Shown one piece after another: positions 43,425 to 53,993 of a DNA stretch of 64,000 bases. The stretch is taken from NCBI RefSeq assembly GCF_001512295.1, contig NZ_LNUP01000002.1, positions 1,489,446 through 1,553,445 on the forward strand, read 5' to 3'. The position numbers were made by a program, and so were the translations under genes. How positions within the stretch are numbered: position 1 is the stretch's first letter; each line of letters starts with the position of its first letter. The DNA comes from Pseudomonas sp. EpS/L25 (GTDB lineage Bacteria; Pseudomonadota; Gammaproteobacteria; Pseudomonadales; Pseudomonadaceae). The notes under the pieces are model-generated. The model was not told where the DNA came from, searched no databases, and saw nothing but the letters and a program-made list of their open reading frames with translations.

Positions 43425-45866
43425 ATGACCGTAAGTAAGAAAATGGCGTTGCTGGTGGTTTCGGCCTTGCTGGGTATCGTCCTGCTGGCCGGACTGGGTT
43501 ATCTGCAACTGGGCACGGTCTATGAGCGGGCCAACTTCGGCAACGAAAGCGCGGTACCCTCGATCCTCTCCATCGATGCCATCGACGCTCATTCGGCGGA
43601 CATCATCACCGGCATGTATCGTCACCTGGCCGCCGATGGCGAAGCGGCCACCGCAGCCGCAGAAAAGGAGCTGGCAGAAGCCCAGCACCTGACCGCGGAA
43701 AGCCTCAAGACCTACGAGGCGTCGTGGATCGCAGATGATACGGATCGCGCGCTTCTGCAGGACGATCAGCGGGCCATCGACGAGCTCAACAAGCTGGCCG
43801 CCACCATCCTGCCGCTGTCTCGAGCCAGCCAGGACGAGGAGGTCAAGCGTATTCTTGGCGAGCGGCGCGACGTCGTCGATCAGGTCGGCAACGCGCTGGA
43901 TGCCCACCGTCTCTACAACCAGAAGATTGGCAACGAGCAGGCGCAACTGGCCGAAAAAACCCGCGATCAGGCCACGCTGCTGTCCATCGGCATCGCCCTG
44001 GCGACGCTCCTGGGTATCGGTCTGCTGGGTTTCTTCATCACCCGCAACCTGCTGCGTCAACTGGGTGGCGAACCGACCGCCGTTGCCGCGGTCGCCACCC
44101 GGGTGGCGGCGGGCGATCTGCCCGACGACCTGAAGCTGCGGCAAGGTGACGATTCCAGCCTGATGGCCGCCATGCAGCGCATGGTGGTGACCCTGCGCGG
44201 GCTGGTGGCAGAGATGTCGCGGATGTCCACCGAGCATGATCGTGGCGAAACCGATGCGCGCATCCAGGTGGAGAACTTCCAGGGCACCTTCCGCAACATG
44301 GCCGAGGGCGTCAACGCCATGGTCGCCGGCCACCTGAGCGATTCGGCCAAGGCCATGGCCTGCGTGAAGAGCTTCGGCGAGGGCGATCTGTCGGTCACCC
44401 TGGAGCGTTTCCCCGGCCAGAAGGCGGTGATCAACGACAACCTCGAGCAGGTACGGGGCAACATCCAGACCCTGGTGGTGGAGATGACTCTGCTCTCCGA
44501 GGCCCACGACCGCGGCGAGACCGATGCCCGCATTCCGGTGGAGCGCTTCCAGGGCACCTTCCGCAGCATGGCCGAAGGCGTCAACGCCATGGTCGCCGGC
44601 CACCTGAGCGATTCGGCCAAGGCCATGGCCTGCGTGAAGAGCTTCGGCGAGGGTGATCTTTCGGCGCCGCTGGAGCGCTTCCCCGGCAAGAAGGCCTTCA
44701 TCAACGACAACATCGAGCAGGTGCGGATCAACATCCAACGGCTGATCGACGATGCTCAGCACCTGAGCGAAGCGGCCATTGCCGGCCGCCTGGACACCCG
44801 CGCCGATGCCAGCGCCCACCAGGGCGACTTCCGCCGGATCGTCATCGGTATCAATGGCACCCTGGACGCCATCGTGGCACCGGTCAACGAGGCCATGGGT
44901 GTCATGTCCGGCCTGGCCCAGGGTGACCTGAGCCGTACCGTGGACGGCGACTACCAGGGTCAACTGCTGGAGCTGAAGAACTCCGTCAATGGCACCGTCG
45001 GCAAGCTGAACCAGATCATCGGTGACGTGCGGCTGTCGGCCGATGCCCTGGCCAGTGCCGCCGAGCAAATCTCCGCCACGGCCCAGAGCATGAGCCAGGC
45101 CACCACCGAGCAGGCGGCGTCGGTGGAGGAGACCTCCTCCAGCATCGAGCAGATGTCGGCCTCCATCGCCCAGAACACCGAGAACGCCAAGGTGACCGAT
45201 GGCATGGCCGGCAAGGCCGCGCGCGAGGCGGGCGAGGGTGGCCAGGCAGTGGGCGATACCCTGGTGGCCATGAAGACCATCGCCGACAAGATCGGCATCG
45301 TCGACGACATCGCCTACCAGACCAACCTGCTGGCGCTGAACGCGGCCATCGAAGCGGCGCGTGCCGGCGAGCACGGCAAGGGCTTCGCGGTGGTGGCCGC
45401 CGAGGTGCGCAAACTGGCCGAACGCAGCCAGGTGGCGGCCCAGGAGATCGGCACCGTGGCCAAGGGCAGTGTGGCCCTGGCCGAGCGCGCCGGCACCCTG
45501 CTGGACCAGATCGTGCCCTCCATCGGCAAGACCTCGGAGCTGGTGCAGGAAATTGCCGCGGCCAGCGAAGAGCAGAGCAGCGGCGCCAGCCAGATCAACC
45601 AGGCCATGCTGCAACTGAATCAGATCACCCAGCAGAACGCCTCGGCCTCCGAGGAACTGGCGGCCACCGCCGAGGAAATGAGCGGCCAGGCCGAACAACT
45701 GCAACGGCTGATGGGCTTCTTCCATGCCGGCGAGAGCCGTGTGGGACAGGACCTGGATCGTGCCCTCGGGGCTGCCCGGTCCAAACCGACCTTGTCGGCG
45801 GGCCAGATGCGGCGCAATGGCGCCCAAACCCATATCCCGGACGGCTACACCGCGTTCAGCTCCTGA
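43425..45866 (+). CDS. Chemoreceptor with 4-helix-bundle sensor and stacked HAMP-like modules (long)
   Basis: 813 aa. TM1 at about 7-27, a helical periplasmic sensor (28-185), TM2 (about 188-210, [21 protein letters not shown]), a first HAMP ([26 protein letters not shown]), then two near-copies of a 90-residue unit (about 270-359 and 360-449, D-R-G-E-T-D-A-R-I...F-Q-G-T-F-R...E-G-D-L-S), a third related unit ([20 protein letters not shown]) and the signalling hairpin ([41 protein letters not shown]). The C-terminus ends in GYTAF-SS, a CheR-tether-like pentapeptide. Compared with its neighbour at 45914 it has one additional 90-residue unit. Confidence 0.93.
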   Translation: MTVSKKMALLVVSALLGIVLLAGLGYLQLGTVYERANFGNESAVPSILSIDAIDAHSADIITGMYRHLAADGEAATAAAEKELAEAQHLTAESLKTYEASWIADDTDRALLQDDQRAIDELNKLAATILPLSRASQDEEVKRILGERRDVVDQVGNALDAHRLYNQKIGNEQAQLAEKTRDQATLLSIGIALATLLGIGLLGFFITRNLLRQLGGEPTAVAAVATRVAAGDLPDDLKLRQGDDSSLMAAMQRMVVTLRGLVAEMSRMSTEHDRGETDARIQVENFQGTFRNMAEGVNAMVAGHLSDSAKAMACVKSFGEGDLSVTLERFPGQKAVINDNLEQVRGNIQTLVVEMTLLSEAHDRGETDARIPVERFQGTFRSMAEGVNAMVAGHLSDSAKAMACVKSFGEGDLSAPLERFPGKKAFINDNIEQVRINIQRLIDDAQHLSEAAIAGRLDTRADASAHQGDFRRIVIGINGTLDAIVAPVNEAMGVMSGLAQGDLSRTVDGDYQGQLLELKNSVNGTVGKLNQIIGDVRLSADALASAAEQISATAQSMSQATTEQAASVEETSSSIEQMSASIAQNTENAKVTDGMAGKAAREAGEGGQAVGDTLVAMKTIADKIGIVDDIAYQTNLLALNAAIEAARAGEHGKGFAVVAAEVRKLAERSQVAAQEIGTVAKGSVALAERAGTLLDQIVPSIGKTSELVQEIAAASEEQSSGASQINQAMLQLNQITQQNASASEELAATAEEMSGQAEQLQRLMGFFHAGESRVGQDLDRALGAARSKPTLSAGQMRRNGAQTHIPDGYTAFSS
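44232..44771 (+). repeat. Two tandem 270-bp units inside the long receptor gene
   Basis: Bases 44232-44501 and 44502-44771 encode two copies of a 90-residue HAMP-like unit. The parts around GCCTGCGTGAAGAGCTTCGG and GGCGTCAACGCCATGGTCGC are identical or nearly so. The gene at 45914 has a single matching unit (about 46722-46991). This shows recent in-frame expansion or gene conversion. Confidence 0.85.
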
Positions 45867-45913
45867 ATTTTTGACCTCCGGCTGCGCCCGCGCGGCCTCC
45901 TCGAGATCGCCAC

Positions 45914-48079
45914 ATGACTGTAATCAAGAAAATGCTGTTGTTGGTCCTTTCCGCGCTGTTGGGCGTCCTGCTGCTGGCGGGGGTCGGACAATACGAGATC
46001 GAGCAGGTCTTCGACGCGGCCAACTATGGCAACGACAACACGGTGCCCAGCCTGAAGGCACTTGGCGAGATCAATGACAGCCGCTCCGACTATGTCGCTG
46101 GCATCTACCGCCACGTGCTCTCGACCGATGAGCAGCGGATGACCGAGGTCGAGCAGGACATCGCCGACGCCAAGCAGCGCCTGGAGCAGAGCCTGACCAA
46201 GTACGAAACCTTGCTTTCGGACGATCGCGATCGCGCCTTGCTGGCGACCGACCGCACCGCCGTCAACGCCCTCTTTACGCTCGGCCAGCAGGTGGTGGCC
46301 CTGTCGCGGCAGAATCGCAACGACGAGGCCCAGGCGCTGATACGTAGCCAGATGCAGGTGCTCAATGCCGTCAACAGCGCCATCGACGCCCATGTCGCCT
46401 ACAACCAGGGCCTCGCCCAGCAAGGGGTGCAACTGGCGGTGAAGACCAAGAGCCAGGCGACCTGGCTGGCGATGATCATTGCCGCGGCCACCCTGCTGGC
46501 AATTGGTCTGCTGGGCTTCTTCATTACCCGCAACCTGCTGCGCCAACTGGGCGGCGAGCCGGCCACGGTGGCAGCGGTCGCCGCTCGCGTGTCCGCGGGC
46601 GATCTACCGGATGACCTCAAGCTGCGCGCCGGCGACAGGACCAGCCTGATGGCGGCCATGCAGAACATGGTCGATACCCTGCGCGGGCTGGTGGCGGAAA
46701 TGACCACGGTGGCCAACGCCCATGACCGCGGTGACACCGATGTCCGTATTCCGGCGGAGCGCTTCCAGGGCACCTTCCGCAGCATGGCCGAAGGCGTCAA
46801 CGCCATGGTCGCCGGCCACCTGGACGACTCGCGCAAGGCCATGGCCTGCGTGAAGAGCTTTGGCGAGGGCGATCTGTCGGTCACCCTGGAGCGTTTCCCC
46901 GGCCAGAAGGCGGTGATCAACGACAACCTCGAACAGGTGCGCAGCAACATCCAGCGCCTGGTCGAGGACGCCAACCAGCTGAGCCAGGCCGCCATGGCCG
47001 GTCGCCTGGACACCCGCGCCGATGCCAGCGCCCACCAGGGCGATTTCCGCCGCATCGTCGCCGGCATCAACGGCACCCTCGACGCTATCGTGGCACCGGT
47101 CAACGAGGCCATGGGCGTCATGTCCGGCCTGGCCCAGGGCGACCTGAGCCGCACCGTGAACGGCGACTACCAGGGCCAACTGCTGGAGCTGAAGAACTCC
47201 GTCAATGGCACCGTCGGCAAGCTGAGCCAGATCATCGGCGATGTGCGCCTGTCGGCGGATGCCCTGGCCAGTGCCTCGGAAGAGATTTCCGCCACCGCCC
47301 AGAGCATGAGCCAGGCCAGCACCGAGCAGGCGGCGTCGGTCGAAGAGACCAGCGCCAGTGTCGAGCAGATGTCGGCGTCCATCGCCCAGAACACCGAGAA
47401 CGCCAAGGTGACCGATGGCATGGCCGGCAAGGCCGCGCGCGAGGCGGGCGAGGGTGGCCAGGCAGTGAGCGATACCCTGGTGGCCATGAAGACCATCGCC
47501 GACAAGATCGGCATCGTCGACGACATCGCCTACCAGACCAACCTGCTGGCGCTGAACGCGGCCATCGAAGCCGCGCGTGCCGGCGAGCATGGCAAGGGCT
47601 TCGCGGTGGTGGCCGCCGAGGTGCGCAAACTGGCCGAGCGCAGCCAGGTGGCGGCCCAGGAGATCGGCACCGTGGCCAAGAGCAGCGTGGCGCTGGCCGA
47701 GCGCGCCGGGTCACTGCTCGACGAAATCGTACCGTCCATCAGCAAGACCTCTGATCTGGTGCAAGAAATCGCCTCCGCGTCCGAAGAACAGAGTAGCGGA
47801 GTAGAGCAGATCAACAGCGCCATGATGCAACTGAGCCAGATCACCCAGCAGAACGCCTCGGCCTCCGAGGAACTGGCAGCCACCGCCGAGGAAATGAGCG
47901 GCCAGGCCGAACAACTGCAACGCCTGATGGGCTTCTTCCATACCGGAGAGGGCCGTGCCGTCCAGGACCTCGAGCGCGCCATCGAACAGGTACGTCCGGC
48001 CCGGGCCGCCCAGCCGGTGCGGCGTCCCAAGGTTGCCGCTGGCGCTACGCCGGACGGTTACGTCCGCTTCCCGGAGTAA
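45914..48079 (+). CDS. Chemoreceptor with 4-helix-bundle sensor and stacked HAMP-like modules
   Basis: 721 aa, a close paralogue of the previous receptor. Same order: TM1, helical periplasmic sensor (28-185; only moderately similar to its neighbour), TM2, HAMP, one 90-residue D-R-G-D-T-D-V-R-I unit, the [20 protein letters not shown] unit and an almost identical signalling domain (DNA identity over hundreds of bases). The C-terminus is DGYVRF-PE, a pentapeptide-like tail. The variable sensor and constant signalling part suggest two inputs to one CheA. It starts 47 bases after the previous gene with only a weak ribosome site. Confidence 0.93.
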   Translation: MTVIKKMLLLVLSALLGVLLLAGVGQYEIEQVFDAANYGNDNTVPSLKALGEINDSRSDYVAGIYRHVLSTDEQRMTEVEQDIADAKQRLEQSLTKYETLLSDDRDRALLATDRTAVNALFTLGQQVVALSRQNRNDEAQALIRSQMQVLNAVNSAIDAHVAYNQGLAQQGVQLAVKTKSQATWLAMIIAAATLLAIGLLGFFITRNLLRQLGGEPATVAAVAARVSAGDLPDDLKLRAGDRTSLMAAMQNMVDTLRGLVAEMTTVANAHDRGDTDVRIPAERFQGTFRSMAEGVNAMVAGHLDDSRKAMACVKSFGEGDLSVTLERFPGQKAVINDNLEQVRSNIQRLVEDANQLSQAAMAGRLDTRADASAHQGDFRRIVAGINGTLDAIVAPVNEAMGVMSGLAQGDLSRTVNGDYQGQLLELKNSVNGTVGKLSQIIGDVRLSADALASASEEISATAQSMSQASTEQAASVEETSASVEQMSASIAQNTENAKVTDGMAGKAAREAGEGGQAVSDTLVAMKTIADKIGIVDDIAYQTNLLALNAAIEAARAGEHGKGFAVVAAEVRKLAERSQVAAQEIGTVAKSSVALAERAGSLLDEIVPSISKTSDLVQEIASASEEQSSGVEQINSAMMQLSQITQQNASASEELAATAEEMSGQAEQLQRLMGFFHTGEGRAVQDLERAIEQVRPARAAQPVRRPKVAAGATPDGYVRFPE

Positions 48080-48085
48080 TAGAGC

Positions 48086-48604
48086 ATGACCGCCTTGACC
48101 CTTGAAGACATCGCCCAGGATACCCTGGGGCACCAGCACCTGACCTTCGTGGTGGCCGGTGAAACCTACGCCGTGGACACCCTGGTGGTACGCGAGATCC
48201 TCGAATTCGGCCAACTGACCCAGGTGCCGCTGATGCCGCCGTGCATCCGCGGCGTGATCAACCTGCGTGGCGCCGTGGTGCCCGTCATCGACCTGGAGGC
48301 ACGCTTCGGCGGGACGCCGACCCGTGTCGGTCCCCGGACCTGCATCGTCATCCTCGAGGTGGTCGATGCCGAAGACACCCAGGTGCTGGGTGTGGTGGTG
48401 GACGCGGTGAGCGAGGTCTTGGAAATCGAGCCGACGCAGATCCGTCCGGCGCCGGCCTTCGGCAGCCGTCTGGAACCCCACTTCATCGCCGGCATGGTCA
48501 AGCTGGGCGAGGGCTTCCTGATCGTGCTCGATGTACAACGGGTACTGGATGTCACGGAGTTGGCGACTGTTGCCCAGGGCTTGACCCCTGGTCTCATCCC
48601 CTAA
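48086..48604 (+). CDS. cheW: CheW coupling protein, first copy
   Basis: 172 aa single CheW domain: TFVVAGETYAVDTLVVREILEFGQLTQVPLMPPCIRGVINLRGAVVPVIDLEARFG and the C-terminal KLGEGFLIVLDVQRVL. It links receptors to CheA at the membrane. It begins seven bases after the second long receptor and precedes the third. The second cheW copy (50325) differs enough to suggest partner preference rather than simple duplication. Confidence 0.94.
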   Translation: MTALTLEDIAQDTLGHQHLTFVVAGETYAVDTLVVREILEFGQLTQVPLMPPCIRGVINLRGAVVPVIDLEARFGGTPTRVGPRTCIVILEVVDAEDTQVLGVVVDAVSEVLEIEPTQIRPAPAFGSRLEPHFIAGMVKLGEGFLIVLDVQRVLDVTELATVAQGLTPGLIP

Positions 48605-48672
48605 AATAACAATGGGCGCCCGCCGTGGTGCCTCTCGATTCAGTTGGACCCGGCGCCGGAGGCGCTTAACCT

Positions 48673-50325
48673 ATGCTCAACAATCTTCGCGTCTCTACCA
48701 AGCTGGCAGTCGGTTTCGGCGTAGCCATCTTCATGCTGCTGCTGGTCATGGGGGTCGCGCTCCTGAACATGATCACGATGAAGGATTCGGCCGACAACAT
48801 GGCCGAATTTCGCTTCCCCATGACGGTCCAGGCCAACACCCTGGTGCGCAATACCCTGGATGCTGGCCGTCTCGTACGTAACCTGCTGCTGGTGGAAGAC
48901 GAGCCGTTCAAGGTCAAGACGATGGGCGACATCGCCAAGCTGCGCGCAGCCAACGCCGACATCCTGGCCGATCTGCAGAAGAAGATCGCCAGCGATGAAG
49001 GCAAGCAGAAGTTGGCCGCGGCCACCGATGCACGCGAGCGTTTACAGGGTAAATATGCCGAGCTCTTCCGCCTGCTGGACGTCGATCGCGGTGCCGCGCG
49101 GGACTACCTGCTGAACGTGTTCGCGCCCAACAACAACGAGTTGGTGACTGCACTCAATGCGCTGAACGACCTCCAGGCCCAGCGCATGGACGAGGCGGGC
49201 GATGCCGCCACCGCCGCCTACCTGTCCGCCCGCAACATGATGATCGTCATTGGCGCCGTCGCCGTGCTCGTTTCCATCCTGCTCGGCTACCTGATCACCC
49301 GCAGCCTGATTCGCCAGCTGGGTGGCGAGCCGGCCTACGCCGCCGAGGTGGTGCAGCGCGTCGCCAAGGGCGACCTGACCGTCGAAGTGATTACCCGCGA
49401 AGGCGACACCACCAGCATGCTGGCCTCGGTCCGCACCATGACCACGACCCTGGCGCAGATCATCAGCGACGTACGCAGCTCGGCCGACGGCCTGGCCAGC
49501 GCTTCCGAGGAAGTCTCCGCCACCGCCCAGAGCATGAGCCAGGCCAGCACCGAGCAGGCGGCGTCGGTCGAGGAAACCAGCGCCAGCATCGAGCAGATGT
49601 CGGCCTCCATCGCCCAGAACACCGAGAACGCCAAGGTCACCGACGGCATGGCCGGCAAGGCCGCCCGCGAGGCGGTCGAGGGTGGTCAGTCGGTGCGGGA
49701 CACCCTGGTGGCCATGAAGACCATCGCCGACAAGATCGGCATCGTCGACGACATCGCCTACCAGACCAACCTGCTGGCGCTGAACGCGGCCATCGAGGCG
49801 GCCCGCGCCGGCGAGCACGGCAAGGGCTTCGCGGTGGTGGCTGCCGAGGTGCGCAAGCTGGCCGAGCGCAGCCAGGTGGCGGCCCAGGAGATCGGCACGG
49901 TGGCCAAGAGCAGCGTGGCGCTGGCCGAGCGCGCCGGGTCCCTGCTCGACGAGATGGTCCCCTCCATCAACAAGACCTCTGACCTGGTCCAGGAAATCAC
50001 CGCGGCCTCCGAAGAGCAGACCGCCGGGGTGGAGCAGATCAACAGCGCCATGATGCAGCTGAGCCAGATCACCCAGCAGAACGCCTCGGCTTCCGAAGAG
50101 CTGGCGGCTACCTCCGAGGAGATGAGCGGCCAGGCCGAGCAGCTGCAGCAGCTGATGGAATACTTCACCCTGAGCGACGCCGCCACGACCAGCTCGGCGG
50201 GACCTCGTCGTACCCTCAAGAAAGCCGCGCTGGCGGCGGTCGAGCATACCTCGTCGCGCCCGCGCAAGGCGTCGCGCGGTGCGACCGCACCGGACGGCTT
50301 CGTTCGTTTCGAGGAGCATGCCTGA
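48673..50325 (+). CDS. Chemoreceptor with 4-helix-bundle sensor, single HAMP
   Basis: 550 aa. [33 protein letters not shown] is TM1; the periplasmic part (about 35-190) is a 4HB_MCP-type helical bundle ([23 protein letters not shown]); TM2 is at about 193-213; one HAMP ([25 protein letters not shown]) follows, without the 90-residue units. The signalling domain is nearly identical to the other two receptors of the operon, also in DNA. It ends [11 protein letters not shown], again a pentapeptide-like tail. Its stop overlaps the second cheW by one base (TGATG). Confidence 0.94.
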   Translation: MLNNLRVSTKLAVGFGVAIFMLLLVMGVALLNMITMKDSADNMAEFRFPMTVQANTLVRNTLDAGRLVRNLLLVEDEPFKVKTMGDIAKLRAANADILADLQKKIASDEGKQKLAAATDARERLQGKYAELFRLLDVDRGAARDYLLNVFAPNNNELVTALNALNDLQAQRMDEAGDAATAAYLSARNMMIVIGAVAVLVSILLGYLITRSLIRQLGGEPAYAAEVVQRVAKGDLTVEVITREGDTTSMLASVRTMTTTLAQIISDVRSSADGLASASEEVSATAQSMSQASTEQAASVEETSASIEQMSASIAQNTENAKVTDGMAGKAAREAVEGGQSVRDTLVAMKTIADKIGIVDDIAYQTNLLALNAAIEAARAGEHGKGFAVVAAEVRKLAERSQVAAQEIGTVAKSSVALAERAGSLLDEMVPSINKTSDLVQEITAASEEQTAGVEQINSAMMQLSQITQQNASASEELAATSEEMSGQAEQLQQLMEYFTLSDAATTSSAGPRRTLKKAALAAVEHTSSRPRKASRGATAPDGFVRFEEHA

Positions 50326-50807
50326 TGACCACTCTTGAGCTGTCCCGGCAATTCCTGACCTTCCAGCTGGCTGGCGATCTCTATGGCGTACCCACCGGTT
50401 GCGTCCGGGAGATCATCGAGTACGGCGCCGTCACGGCGGTGCCCATGCTGCCGCCGGCGATGCGCGGCGTCATCAACCTGCGCGGCGCCGCCGTCCCGGT
50501 GGTGGACCTTGGCATGCGCTTCCACCAGCGATTGACCGAGACCTCCCGTCGCAGCTGCATCGTGGTCCTGGAGATCCAGGTCGGCGAGCGCTCCCAGGTG
50601 TTCGGTATCGTGGTCGACGCCGTGTGCGAGGTGCTCGAACTGGCCGCCGAGGTCGTTGAGCCGGCGCCCCGCTTCGGCGCCACGATCCGTACCGACTTCA
50701 TCCTGGGTATGGCCAAGCAGGATGCGGGCTTCATCATCCTGCTCGACATGGATCGTGTCCTGGGTGAAGACGACCTCGCCCGGCTCGCCGACATGTCCGC
50801 CGCCTGA
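50325..50807 (+). CDS. cheW: CheW coupling protein, second copy
   Basis: 160 aa CheW domain (FLTFQLAGDLYGVPTGCVREIIEYGAVTAVPMLPPAMRGVINLRGAAVPVVDLGMRF; FGIVVDAVCEVLEL; AKQDAGFIILLDMDRVL). Translationally coupled to the receptor before it. cheR follows after 11 bases. Two CheW proteins in one operon may serve different receptor types. Confidence 0.94.
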   Translation: MTTLELSRQFLTFQLAGDLYGVPTGCVREIIEYGAVTAVPMLPPAMRGVINLRGAAVPVVDLGMRFHQRLTETSRRSCIVVLEIQVGERSQVFGIVVDAVCEVLELAAEVVEPAPRFGATIRTDFILGMAKQDAGFIILLDMDRVLGEDDLARLADMSAA

Positions 50808-50818
50808 GCGAGGACGAG

Positions 50819-51622
50819 ATGGACCTTCCCGCCCTCAGTGACAGCGAATTCCGGCAATTCCGCAGCTTCATCTTCAAGGTCGCCGGCATCAGCATGTCCG
50901 ATGCCAAGCGCCCGCTGGTGAGCGGTCGTCTCGCCAAGCGGGTGCGCCAGCGAGGCACGCCGAGCTACGACGCCTACTTCCAGCTGATCCAGCGCGACCA
51001 GGCGGAATGCCAGATGGCCGTGGACCTGCTGACAACCAACGAGACCTACTTCTTTCGCGAACCCAAGCACTTCGACTTCCTGCGTGAGAAGGTGCTGCCG
51101 AACTGGGACCGCCGGCAACCGCTGCGGCTCTGGAGCGGTGCCTGTTCCTCGGGCGAGGAGCCCTATACGCTGGCCATGACCCTGGCCGAAGGACTGGGCG
51201 AGCGGCCCTGGGAAATTCTCGCGTCCGACCTCAGCACCCGGGTGCTGGCCACGGCACGCAAGGGGCAGTATCCGCTGACGGAAGCCGAAGGCATTCCACC
51301 GGCGCTGCTCCGTCGCCATTGCTTCAAGGGCGTTGGGGAAAACGAAGGAACCTTCCTCGTGGACCCGCGCCTTGCCTCGCGAATTTCCTTCCGGCAGATC
51401 AACCTCAACAACTCGCTACCCGAGCTGGGCACCTTCGACATCATCTTCCTGCGCAACGTCATGATCTATTTCGACATCCCCACCAAGCGCCAGGTGGTGG
51501 AGCGGCTGGTACGGACGCTGCGACCCGGGGGATACTTCTTCATCAGCCATTCGGAAAGTCTGAATGGTGTAACCGATGCCTTGAAAATGGTCAGTCCTTC
51601 CATCTACCAGCGACCGGTCTGA
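50819..51622 (+). CDS. cheR: Chemotaxis methyltransferase CheR
   Basis: 267 aa. N-terminal helical domain (LSDSEFRQFRSFIFKVAGISMSDAKRPLVSGRLAKRVRQ), then the methyltransferase with SAM motif LWSGACSSGEEPYTLAM, the Asp in ILASDLSTRVL and the NVMIYFD segment. It methylates receptor glutamates. The beta-subdomain that docks receptor pentapeptides should lie in KGQYPLTEAEGIP to DPRLASRISF. All three long receptors of the operon carry suitable tails. Confidence 0.95.
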   Translation: MDLPALSDSEFRQFRSFIFKVAGISMSDAKRPLVSGRLAKRVRQRGTPSYDAYFQLIQRDQAECQMAVDLLTTNETYFFREPKHFDFLREKVLPNWDRRQPLRLWSGACSSGEEPYTLAMTLAEGLGERPWEILASDLSTRVLATARKGQYPLTEAEGIPPALLRRHCFKGVGENEGTFLVDPRLASRISFRQINLNNSLPELGTFDIIFLRNVMIYFDIPTKRQVVERLVRTLRPGGYFFISHSESLNGVTDALKMVSPSIYQRPV

Positions 51623-51626
51623 GGCG

Positions 51627-52136
51627 ATGTCGAGCCCGCCGGAGCTGTTCCTCCGCCCTGGCGAATGGTATTTCGGCCAGGGCGACAGGCTGGTGCGTAC
51701 CATCCTGGGCTCCTGCGTGTCCTTCGTGTTCTGGCATCCGGGGCGTCGCCTGGGTGGCATGACTCATTCGCTGCTACCCTCTCGCCAGCGTCCCGTACCG
51801 GGCGTGGCGCCCGACGGTCACTACGTCGACGAGTCGCTGGACCTGATACTGGCCGCCATCGCCCGTCATGGCGGTGATCTGCAGGGGTATCAGGTGCACC
51901 TGTACGGCGGTGGCAACATGTTTCCGCAGATCCTGCGCGGGCGGGTCAAGAACATCGGTGACCTCAACGTCGACGCCGCGCTGGCCCAGCTCGCCCGCCT
52001 GGGCCTGCGCTCCGTCCGTACGCACGTCAGGGGCGACGGCCATCGCAAACTGTCCCTCAGCCTCGTCGATGGCCGGGTACTCATACAACAGGTGGAGGTG
52101 ACCTACACTCCGCCGCTCACGAGAATCACTCCATGA
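51627..52136 (+). CDS. cheD: Receptor glutamine deamidase CheD
   Basis: 169 aa. The catalytic Cys and His are in [26 protein letters not shown] (Cys about residue 33, His about 50), and the Thr/Gly set in GGNMFP and [20 protein letters not shown]. CheD converts receptor glutamines to glutamates. It lies between cheR and cheB and overlaps cheB by 4 bases. GAGG is close to the ATG. Confidence 0.95.
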   Translation: MSSPPELFLRPGEWYFGQGDRLVRTILGSCVSFVFWHPGRRLGGMTHSLLPSRQRPVPGVAPDGHYVDESLDLILAAIARHGGDLQGYQVHLYGGGNMFPQILRGRVKNIGDLNVDAALAQLARLGLRSVRTHVRGDGHRKLSLSLVDGRVLIQQVEVTYTPPLTRITP

Positions 52137-53203
52137 ACAAGATCAAGGTCCTCATCGTCGACGACTCCGCGGTGGTGCGTCAGGTGCTCGCCCAGAGTCT
52201 CGCCGAGGACCCTGCCATCGAGGTCATAGGTGTCGCCGCCGATCCGGTGTTCGCCCAGGACAAGATGCGCAAGCAGTGGCCCGACGTCCTGGTGCTGGAC
52301 GTGGAGATGCCGCGCATGGACGGCATCACCTTCCTCAAGAAGATCATGGCCGAGCGCCCCACGCCGGTGGTGATCTGCTCGACCCTCACCGAAAAGGGCG
52401 CCGCCACTACCCTGCAGGCCATGGCGGCCGGCGCGGTGAGCATCGTCACCAAGCCCCAGGCCAACCTCAAGCAGTTCCTCAAGGATGCCTCGGACGACCT
52501 GGTCAGCGCGGTTAAGGCCGCCGCGCGGGCCAACCTCAAGCGACTCGCACCACGCGCCGCACCGGTGGCGCCGCCGCCCAAGCTCAGTGCCGACGCCATC
52601 CTGCCGGCCGCCGGCGCCGTGGCCATGGCGCGTACCACCGAACGCATCGTCGCCCTGGGTACCTCCACCGGCGGTACCCAGGCGCTGGAAGCGGTGCTCA
52701 CCACCCTGCCGCGGGTCTGCCCTGGCATCGTGGTGGTCCAGCACATGCCCGAACGCTTCACCGCTGCCTTCGCCGAGCGTCTGGACCGTCTCTGCGAGCT
52801 GGAGGTGCGGGAAGCCCGCCATGGCGATCGGGTGCTGCCCGGACGGGTACTCATCGCCCCGGGTGGTCGCCACATGCTGCTCAAGCGCAGCGGTGCCCAG
52901 TATCTGGTGGACGTCATCGACGGCCCGCCGGTGAGTCGGCACCGGCCTTCGGTGGACGTGCTGTTCCGCTCGGTGGCCCGGGCTGCCGGCAGCAACGCCC
53001 TGGGCATCATCATGACCGGGATGGGCGACGACGGCGCCCGGGGACTCAAGGAGCTGCGCGAGGCCGGCGGTCGTACCCTCGGCCAGGACGAGGACAGCTG
53101 CGTGGTCTACGGCATGCCCAAGGAAGCCATGAAGCTCGGCGCGGTGGAACAGGAAATCGGCCTCGGGCAGATAGCGGCGGCCATTCTCAAAGCCGGGTAC
53201 TAG
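52133..53203 (+). CDS. cheB: Chemotaxis methylesterase CheB
   Basis: 356 aa. Receiver domain with VDDSAVVRQ and phosphoacceptor D56 in [14 protein letters not shown]; a linker ([15 protein letters not shown]); the esterase domain with Ser178 in [12 protein letters not shown], His204 in VVQHMPERF and Asp300 in [10 protein letters not shown]. It removes methyl groups from receptors and is phosphorylated by CheA. Last che gene of the operon; the next gene (53257) may follow on the same transcript. Confidence 0.96.
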   Translation: MNKIKVLIVDDSAVVRQVLAQSLAEDPAIEVIGVAADPVFAQDKMRKQWPDVLVLDVEMPRMDGITFLKKIMAERPTPVVICSTLTEKGAATTLQAMAAGAVSIVTKPQANLKQFLKDASDDLVSAVKAAARANLKRLAPRAAPVAPPPKLSADAILPAAGAVAMARTTERIVALGTSTGGTQALEAVLTTLPRVCPGIVVVQHMPERFTAAFAERLDRLCELEVREARHGDRVLPGRVLIAPGGRHMLLKRSGAQYLVDVIDGPPVSRHRPSVDVLFRSVARAAGSNALGIIMTGMGDDGARGLKELREAGGRTLGQDEDSCVVYGMPKEAMKLGAVEQEIGLGQIAAAILKAGY

Positions 53204-53256
53204 ACGAACTTGCAGGGCCCGCGACACTCCAAGCGCCAGCACGGAAGGAGAGCCCC

Positions 53257-53832
53257 ATGTTCGACATCTGCCACTGGACCAACGAGCCGGAGACCTGGCT
53301 GGCCGAAGCCGACCGGCTAAGGGTCATCACCGATCGGCACAGTGACTTCTGGCGCCATACCCACGACGGCGCCGAGCGACACAGCGGGCATTTCTTCGGC
53401 GCGCGGGTCACCAGCGGCTTCACCGCCCAGGTGCGCGTGGTGGCGCGCTGCAAGAACCAGGGCGACCACGCCGGTCTCATGGTCCACCTCGACGGACAAC
53501 ACTGGTTGCGCGCCGGCATCGGCTACTTCGACGAGACTCCGCAGTTGCTGAGCGTCCTGACCCTGGGCCGCTCGGATCTCGCCCTGGGCATGCCGCTGGG
53601 CGAGCGCGAGGACCTCTGGCTGCGCATCACCCTGACCCAGGGCACCCTGCGGGTGCAGGTCTCGCTGGATGGTCAGCGCTGGCCGTTGCTGCGCCTGGCG
53701 AGCCTGCCGGCCGCCGCCGAGTATCGCGTGGGTCCGGTATGCGGCACGCCCGAGCGGGGGGGCATGGAGGTAGCCTTCAGCGACTTCAGCCTGCAGCCCC
53801 CCCAGCAGCGGGGGCTGGCCGATCTGAGCTGA
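53257..53832 (+). CDS. DUF1349 domain-containing protein
   Basis: 191 aa, beta-sandwich of the concanavalin-like DUF1349 family (YhfA/YesU relatives): TDRHSDFWRHTHDGAERHSGHFFGARVTSGFTAQVRVVARCKNQGDHAGLMVHLDGQHWLRAGIGYFDETPQLLSVLTLG and the C-terminal VGPVCGTPERGGMEVAFSDFSL. No signal peptide. Function is unknown; some members bind carbohydrate. GGAG precedes the ATG. It starts 53 bases after cheB, so could be read with the che operon, but a role in chemotaxis is not supported. Confidence 0.85.
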   Translation: MFDICHWTNEPETWLAEADRLRVITDRHSDFWRHTHDGAERHSGHFFGARVTSGFTAQVRVVARCKNQGDHAGLMVHLDGQHWLRAGIGYFDETPQLLSVLTLGRSDLALGMPLGEREDLWLRITLTQGTLRVQVSLDGQRWPLLRLASLPAAAEYRVGPVCGTPERGGMEVAFSDFSLQPPQQRGLADLS

Positions 53833-53851
53833 AGCGGGGAGGGTGTTGCTC

Positions 53852-53993
53852 AGAAGCTATCCCTGATCGGCGGCGCGTCGGCCAACCTGCGTTGAAAGTA
53901 CCTTCAAAATGCTCATTTACCACTCGTAAACTGTGCTTTTCAGGCACTTTCGCCTTGTTTGCCTCTAGCTCGCGAGATCGCGAACAGCTTCTT
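53852..53993. repeat. Fold-back repeat, family C, copy 2
   Basis: About 142 bp between converging genes. AGAAGCTATCCCTGATCGG (53852 on) faces CGAGATCGCGAACAGCTTCTT at the other end. The middle holds AATGCTCATTTACCACTCG and TAAACTGTGC, matching the copy at 13996-14151. Read on the minus strand the element starts TAAGAAGCTGTTCGCGATC and its TAA is the phaJ stop codon. Confidence 0.75.

Noticed and set aside
40988..46546. Very long minus-strand frames opposite cheA and the receptors
   Set aside because: His/Gln/Gly-rich shadow translations of the che genes; repeats in them only reflect the repeated receptor DNA.
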